Source: Citrus sinensis
Lineage: Eukaryota > Streptophyta > Magnoliopsida > Sapindales > Rutaceae
Length of the DNA stretch: 64,000 nt
NCBI RefSeq assembly: GCF_022201045.2
Contig: NC_068557.1
Coordinates: forward strand, 20,561,501 to 20,625,500
Direction: 5' to 3'
The translations under genes and the position numbers were made by a program. Below are positions 59,304 to 64,000 of the stretch, one piece after another (the first letter of the stretch is position 1; the number at the start of each line of letters is the position of its first letter). The notes beneath the pieces are model-generated. The model saw nothing but the letters and a program-made list of their open reading frames with translations, did no database searches and had not been told where the DNA came from.

Positions 59304-62032
59304 AGTCCTCAAACTTTTGGCTTTGTTGCAAAGAGGTCCACGTATCCAATAAAAGTTGATGCGTGTATCCCATCACATACGCAACAAAACAAAAACGACA
59401 ATTAGATTGAGTGATTGACTCTGACGTGAACCACAAGGGTTCTCATGTTGTCGTTTTGCTCCAGGACCCTAACTAAAAATACGAATTTTATACAAAAGTT
59501 CAAACTATTGTTTATTTAATAAATTTAATCTAGTTAATTAGATTAGAAGATTGAACAATTAGCAATTAGAAAGCGTCTAATCTAATTCAGATTACATTAA
59601 ATTAATTTGAATTAAACTTTATTAGTTGTGTTTTTTTTTTCATTTAGAATTATTAGAAATCCTAATATTCTATATCGGAGAGTTCTTTCTAAAATAACAT
59701 GATATTTATTAAGTGACATAATAAATAGTGAGGAGATGTGATTAATTGATTTAGAGTTCGTGAAAAAGTATCGATCGTTTTATGAGTGACGTATCATTTA
59801 GGATAATTTTTTAAAATATCTATATTTTTTTAATTTTCTTTCAAAATCATAGGATTAAATTTTAGTGAATATCATGAGGAACATTTACTTTTTATCTACA
59901 AAACCCACTATTGGGTACTTTGTAGCAAAGCCAGCGGTTGAGGGGAAGTCCCCATTTGTGCAGAGAATATCTCCACTTCTCCTCCATTAAGAGGTCTCAA
60001 AAAAAAAAAATAATAATAATAATAATGCATGATCATATCTGCATAGTGCATGAGGATCAAATTGGCAAATTGTGTTTAACTGTTTATAATAAGTAAATCT
60101 TATTCTACTTACTTTCTTTTATTTCCAAAGATTCATTCATTGCACTTTTTTTTTGCCCTCCCTAAAGACTTGCACAATTGCACTTAAAAGGACAAAACGA
60201 AAACACAAAAGAGAAAGTGGCAGAGCCCAGAAGCGTTAAAAAATGAATCAGATCATAGGGACTTTTGAAGTCCATGTGATATGGTTGAAAAAAGGAGAGA
60301 GGAGAGAGAGGGAGAAAAGGGGTGAGATTCTTTTAATTTTTAAAACAAAAAATATTTAGTTAATGATTGTGGAATAGACTTTCAACAATAACTAATTTAT
60401 TTAAGGCAGGTGGTAAGTTGTATAATTACGTTACGTAACATATAAAAACTCAATAATTACTATGGTAACACTATTAAACACCATAAAAACTATACGTGTG
60501 TTACTAGTAATAATTATTAGATTGATGTATGTTGCGTAATTATATAACCAAACAAGCTTCTTTATTTAAATTAATATGTGTGAGTAAAAAAATCACTGCA
60601 AAATGAATTTTTTCATTACCATTTTATCTTTGACATCACCGTAGAATTTGAGTTATGATTTATTTATTTTATTTGATTCAAGTCGAGTCGAACTAAACAA
60701 ATTTAAATTTGAAAAAAATTGATTCGTTTAATAATTGGGTGAATTCAATTTGATTAGCTAAATAAACATATCGAATCCAGGTTTGATGTCATTAATTTGT
60801 TTATCCGGTTAAAGTTCGTTTAATAAAAGGGTCATAAATGGATCGAATATTTGATTTATTCGTTTAAGATTCATTTTATTATCCATTTGATTAAATTACT
60901 TATTTCCCATTAAATTTTATGCACAAATTTAAATATATGGAGAATAGTTTTGTAATTATAAACTATAATGATAATTGTGTTTGTAAACAAATAAAGATTC
61001 AATTCAATTCTATTCTATTTGTTCTTAATTTTACATAAACGAATTGTAAATGAATTCAAATTCAAATCAATTCATTCAACTAAACAAATTAAATGAATAT
61101 TCATTTAATAAACTCAATTCATTTTAGCTTATTCATTCATTTTGTCGCCTCTAGCATTATCACATGCGGTTTCATAATGGGTAAGAAGCATTTTTTGTCC
61201 AAACTTCTCGAAGCTATCCCATCTCCAAGCGATTTTGTCTCACCCTTTGATGAGATAAAATTAAAGGAAAAAAAAAAAAAAAAGAGGCAAATTTTAGAAA
61301 GTTGCTTGAGTGTATAAAATATGATAAATATCTAGGTAATGTCTGCGTAATAATAAAGACAAAATGTTAGGTGGGTAGAATGTTTTAATACTTGGGTATT
61401 GTTAAAGTAGGGGAAATTTAAAAGTACAAAATGCACATTCCTTGGTGATTAAAGTGCAACATTTTTCACGAACAGAACTAGTTGCAATCTCCAATTATAT
61501 GCCTTTTTTTTTTTTTTAATTTAGGTTCTGACCCAACCTAATCATATGTATAAAAATATTTTTAGTTTGACCAATAAAAAAAAAAAAAAAAGTGTGCGAA
61601 TTTGTCTCAAGCTCTAGAACAACTCGGTTGGAACAACCAACTAGCTACTTATTTATTTAAGAATGCTTGAGTTGAACAAGAAAGATGACAATTAATTTTT
61701 AATATGTTGTGGTTAGAACCTAGAAGTTTATTTTAAAGTTAATCATGTATTTTAATTTATACGTGTTTGTTGACGTAATTGAATCTTTAAAAGCGCTTAA
61801 AATATCAAAGTATTTTTCACTTGATTCATAATGTTTTAATTGCTTCTTGAAAAAGAATTTCCTTACAGAGAAATGCCCATCATATATACTCATTCGAAAG
61901 TGTTGCGTGAAAGTACAATAATGCTTTTTGAGAACATTTTCAAACAAGCCCTCGTTATTTTGTTTATGATTAAATTATCCCACTTAATAAACATGGTCCT
62001 CCAAGGCTCGAATTATGAAGAATCATTAGTTA
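59304..62032. other. AT-rich intergenic region with diverged repeats
   Basis: No gene supported. Words such as ATTCAATTTGATT and AAACAAATTAAATG recur at about 60660-61130, suggesting an old repeat. A GA-rich tract is at about 60292-60325, and A and T runs occur at about 61268-61283 and 61504-61520. Confidence 0.45.
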
Positions 62033-62640
62033 AGGGCTGTTTGCTTTTGATTTAATGACTTAATTTCAATCAGTTAACTCGTTAAGTCTGTTTACTTTTT
62101 CAATTTAATAAAAAAATTTCAGTCATTAAGTCATTGAGTAACCAAGCCAATAAGTCCTTGATTAACCAAGCCAATCTTCTTAGCTTTTTACTTCATTTTT
62201 AAATGTTTGAATGATATCATTAAAATTTTTATCTGAAATATCCCTATCTAATTAATTAATTTTCATTCTCACATAAATAAAATTTCATAATTAACATTAT
62301 TATCCATTTCTATAACTTGTGATAATATAGTGATAAACTATTATTACTTTTATCTTTTTATTTTCTTCAAATTAGTATTATTTATCTTCATAATTTTTAT
62401 GAATATTTTTCAAATAAAAACATTATAAACTACAATAAAATTGATTAACATATACCAATTTAAAATATAAAATGGATTTAATTGAACATGATTTATATTA
62501 TAATAATATATTATCTTATTTAAGTTATTTCAGATGTTTATTATTTATTTAATATTTAGAATTTGTTAGTATACAAATGTAAAAATATTAGTTTTTAGTT
62601 TTTTTTTTTTTTAAAGTTAAAAGACAAACAACTAAATATT
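62033..62640. mobile_element. Possible hAT-like MITE
   Basis: Left end GGGCTGTTTGCTTTTGATTT and right-end AAAAGACAAACAACTAAA could form short imperfect inverted repeats (AAAAGCAAACAGCCC against AAAAGACAAACAACT). No target duplication was seen and there is no coding capacity. Confidence 0.3.
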
Positions 62641-63897
62641 TGTTTTTACCAATTTAGGAAAAACAAACAAACATATCATTCAGATTTAGATATTTAATTC
62701 TATTCAAAATTTATTTTATTTAAAATTTAGACTAATTTAAGTCTATTTAAATTTCTGGTAAAGAAAAAAAAAACACACCAATCTTAGTGTCAACTAAGGA
62801 CGAGCTTAAGTGACAAAGATAAGAGATGGAAACACATGGGGACAAGGCAATTCACCCAACTAATTTCCAACAACTATTTTGAACTTTCTCATTCATGATC
62901 ACAAGAATTGATACCAACATGAGTTTGTTGTCCATTACATTTTCATTTTAATGTCTTTTGTTTGTATACTTCCATGTAAAATCTTTGATTGTTAATTAAA
63001 ACGTTTCATGGCTCAAATGAACTTGGCTGGCATTATTGTGACTAGATATTAAATGTGGGGCATGAAATGGTAACCAGTCCTATTCCGTATAGTGCAATTT
63101 GTTTCATTCAACCTCGCGAAGCCTTAAAATAAATGTGAAAAATGGTCCAATACATTAAGAAAATGCCCATATAATCTCTTTGAGGATCATAATATCCAAT
63201 TCTGCCGCTATGTATGCATGTGGTCTTTTCTATTGGTCTTTGGTCTGTATTCAAAATTTGTGTTCTCAAATTGGATTTGGTTTGTATTTTCTTTTTCTTG
63301 TTTTTTTTTTGTCCTTCCGAAGCATGAAGTTGTGATCAAACTATTGAAAAAGATCAGCTTTCGAACTTCAGATGGACCCAATTCAATTTTGGATTATGTA
63401 TAAGAAAATCCAGAACTTTGGATCATGTTATTAATGTTTGCTAATCGTAACTCACAAGCACAAAAATAACTCAAAAGCATAGGCTGCCAGCAATATTTCT
63501 AATCATCAGCTGCTAACCCAACGCTTAGGCATAAAAAAACAGCCTTTTACAGGACCAAATTGGGCACAAGTATTACAGTTTCCTCATGCATGAACTACTT
63601 GTCGCCTAAACATGTTGCAACAAAATGCACGCAGCACCTCAACTGCATAAGAACAAACCACCAAGCATCAACGCAAGTTTCTATTAAGGTTGTAAATTCC
63701 ACTGCAAAAGTCGCCTCCGGCAAATATCAGTTTAAGAAAAACAACAATGGCACTTTGGTTTGGCATCCTTCTTCCACATTTTGTTGTTGTGGGAAAAGCT
63801 CAATTCATACATCAAATAAACCAGACTGATTTGGAGACGGCCGTGGCTGAAACGAGAGCAAAATCTTACCATGAGTTTGTAGTTCTTCTCAAGATGA
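62641..63897. other. Intergenic sequence or 3' flank of the right-edge gene
   Basis: No supported gene. An 89-codon plus frame at 63560-63829 has no recognised domain. Part of this could be the 3'UTR of the minus-strand fragment at 63898-64000. Confidence 0.35.
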
Positions 63898-64000
63898 TTA
63901 TCGCAAGCTCGAATCCACTGCAGAGTACAGCTGTAACTTTCTTGATGCCGAACGATGAGAAGCTATCTGAAGTCGTAGCGACTCCAGAGCATCTCCATGA
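63898..64000 (-). CDS. Possible C-terminal end of a gene entering from the right edge
   Basis: In one minus-strand frame the last 33 codons read HGDALESLRLQIASHRSASR and continue KLQLYSAVDSSLR before a TAA at 63900-63898. The composition looks protein-like and amphipathic. No domain is long enough to identify. A competing reading uses a donor (CATG|GTAAG) near 63868 in another frame. Confidence 0.3.
   Translation of the reverse strand, partial: HGDALESLRLQIASHRSASRKLQLYSAVDSSLR

Noticed and set aside
1-64000. CRISPR arrays, operons, riboswitches, phage or bacterial elements
   Set aside because: The window is intron-bearing plant nuclear DNA; no spaced direct repeats or ribosome binding sites were seen.

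Overview
This window is nuclear DNA from a flowering plant, most likely a woody rosid eudicot. The protein matches and gene structures would suit Citrus or a relative, but the species is inferred, not proven. The genes have many short GT-AG introns and non-coding 5' leader exons. Gene families are plant-specific (WRKY, GRAS, NPH3, X8, CHASE histidine kinase, plant mobile domain). They are separated by AT-rich DNA holding microsatellites, MITE-like elements and broken LTR retrotransposons. There are no operons, CRISPR arrays or bacterial features.

Layout. 1-1.7 kb: 5' half of a two-RRM hnRNP gene (minus), cut by the left edge. 1.7-6.1 kb: AT-rich intergenic DNA with an identical 133-bp tandem duplication. 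6.4-7.7 kb: thymidine kinase (plus). 8-16.2 kb: repeat cluster with two related long-TIR MITE-like elements, a decayed Ty3/Gypsy gag element, a Sirevirus-like LTR and a second Gypsy-type LTR. 17.1-20.8 kb: MAIN-like plant mobile domain gene (plus). 21.2-23.9 kb: BTB/NPH3 gene (minus). 25.7-27.9 kb: WNK kinase (minus). 29.8-31.3 kb: ESS2/DGCR14 splicing factor (minus), divergent from 31.8-34.8 kb: two-domain WRKY gene (plus). 35.6-38.4 kb: PAT1-branch GRAS gene (minus). 42.6-44.1 kb: DUF423/TMEM256 membrane protein (plus), convergent with 44.7-45.6 kb: secreted X8 protein (minus). 47.2-54.4 kb: AHK2-type cytokinin receptor (minus, 13 coding exons). 55-64 kb: repeat-rich, gene-poor DNA with a possible gene end at the right edge.

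The genes are independent transcription units, not a pathway. They cover signalling (cytokinin receptor, WNK, NPH3, GRAS, WRKY), RNA processing (hnRNP, ESS2) and nucleotide salvage (TK). Two sets match, from memory, two separate Arabidopsis neighbourhoods: hnRNP/TK1/ESS2 (At3g07810-07790) and MAIL2/WRKY1/SCL21/DUF423/X8 (At2g04865-04910). The window may therefore keep an ancestral order that Arabidopsis split. A short palindrome-like motif, AAACGACG followed by CGTTT or GTTT, recurs just upstream of several of the genes. I found no convincing new biological system; the most interesting items are the interleaved synteny, the shared promoter motif, the repeat-rich MAIN-like C terminus, the palindrome-rich LTR and the small upstream ORFs.
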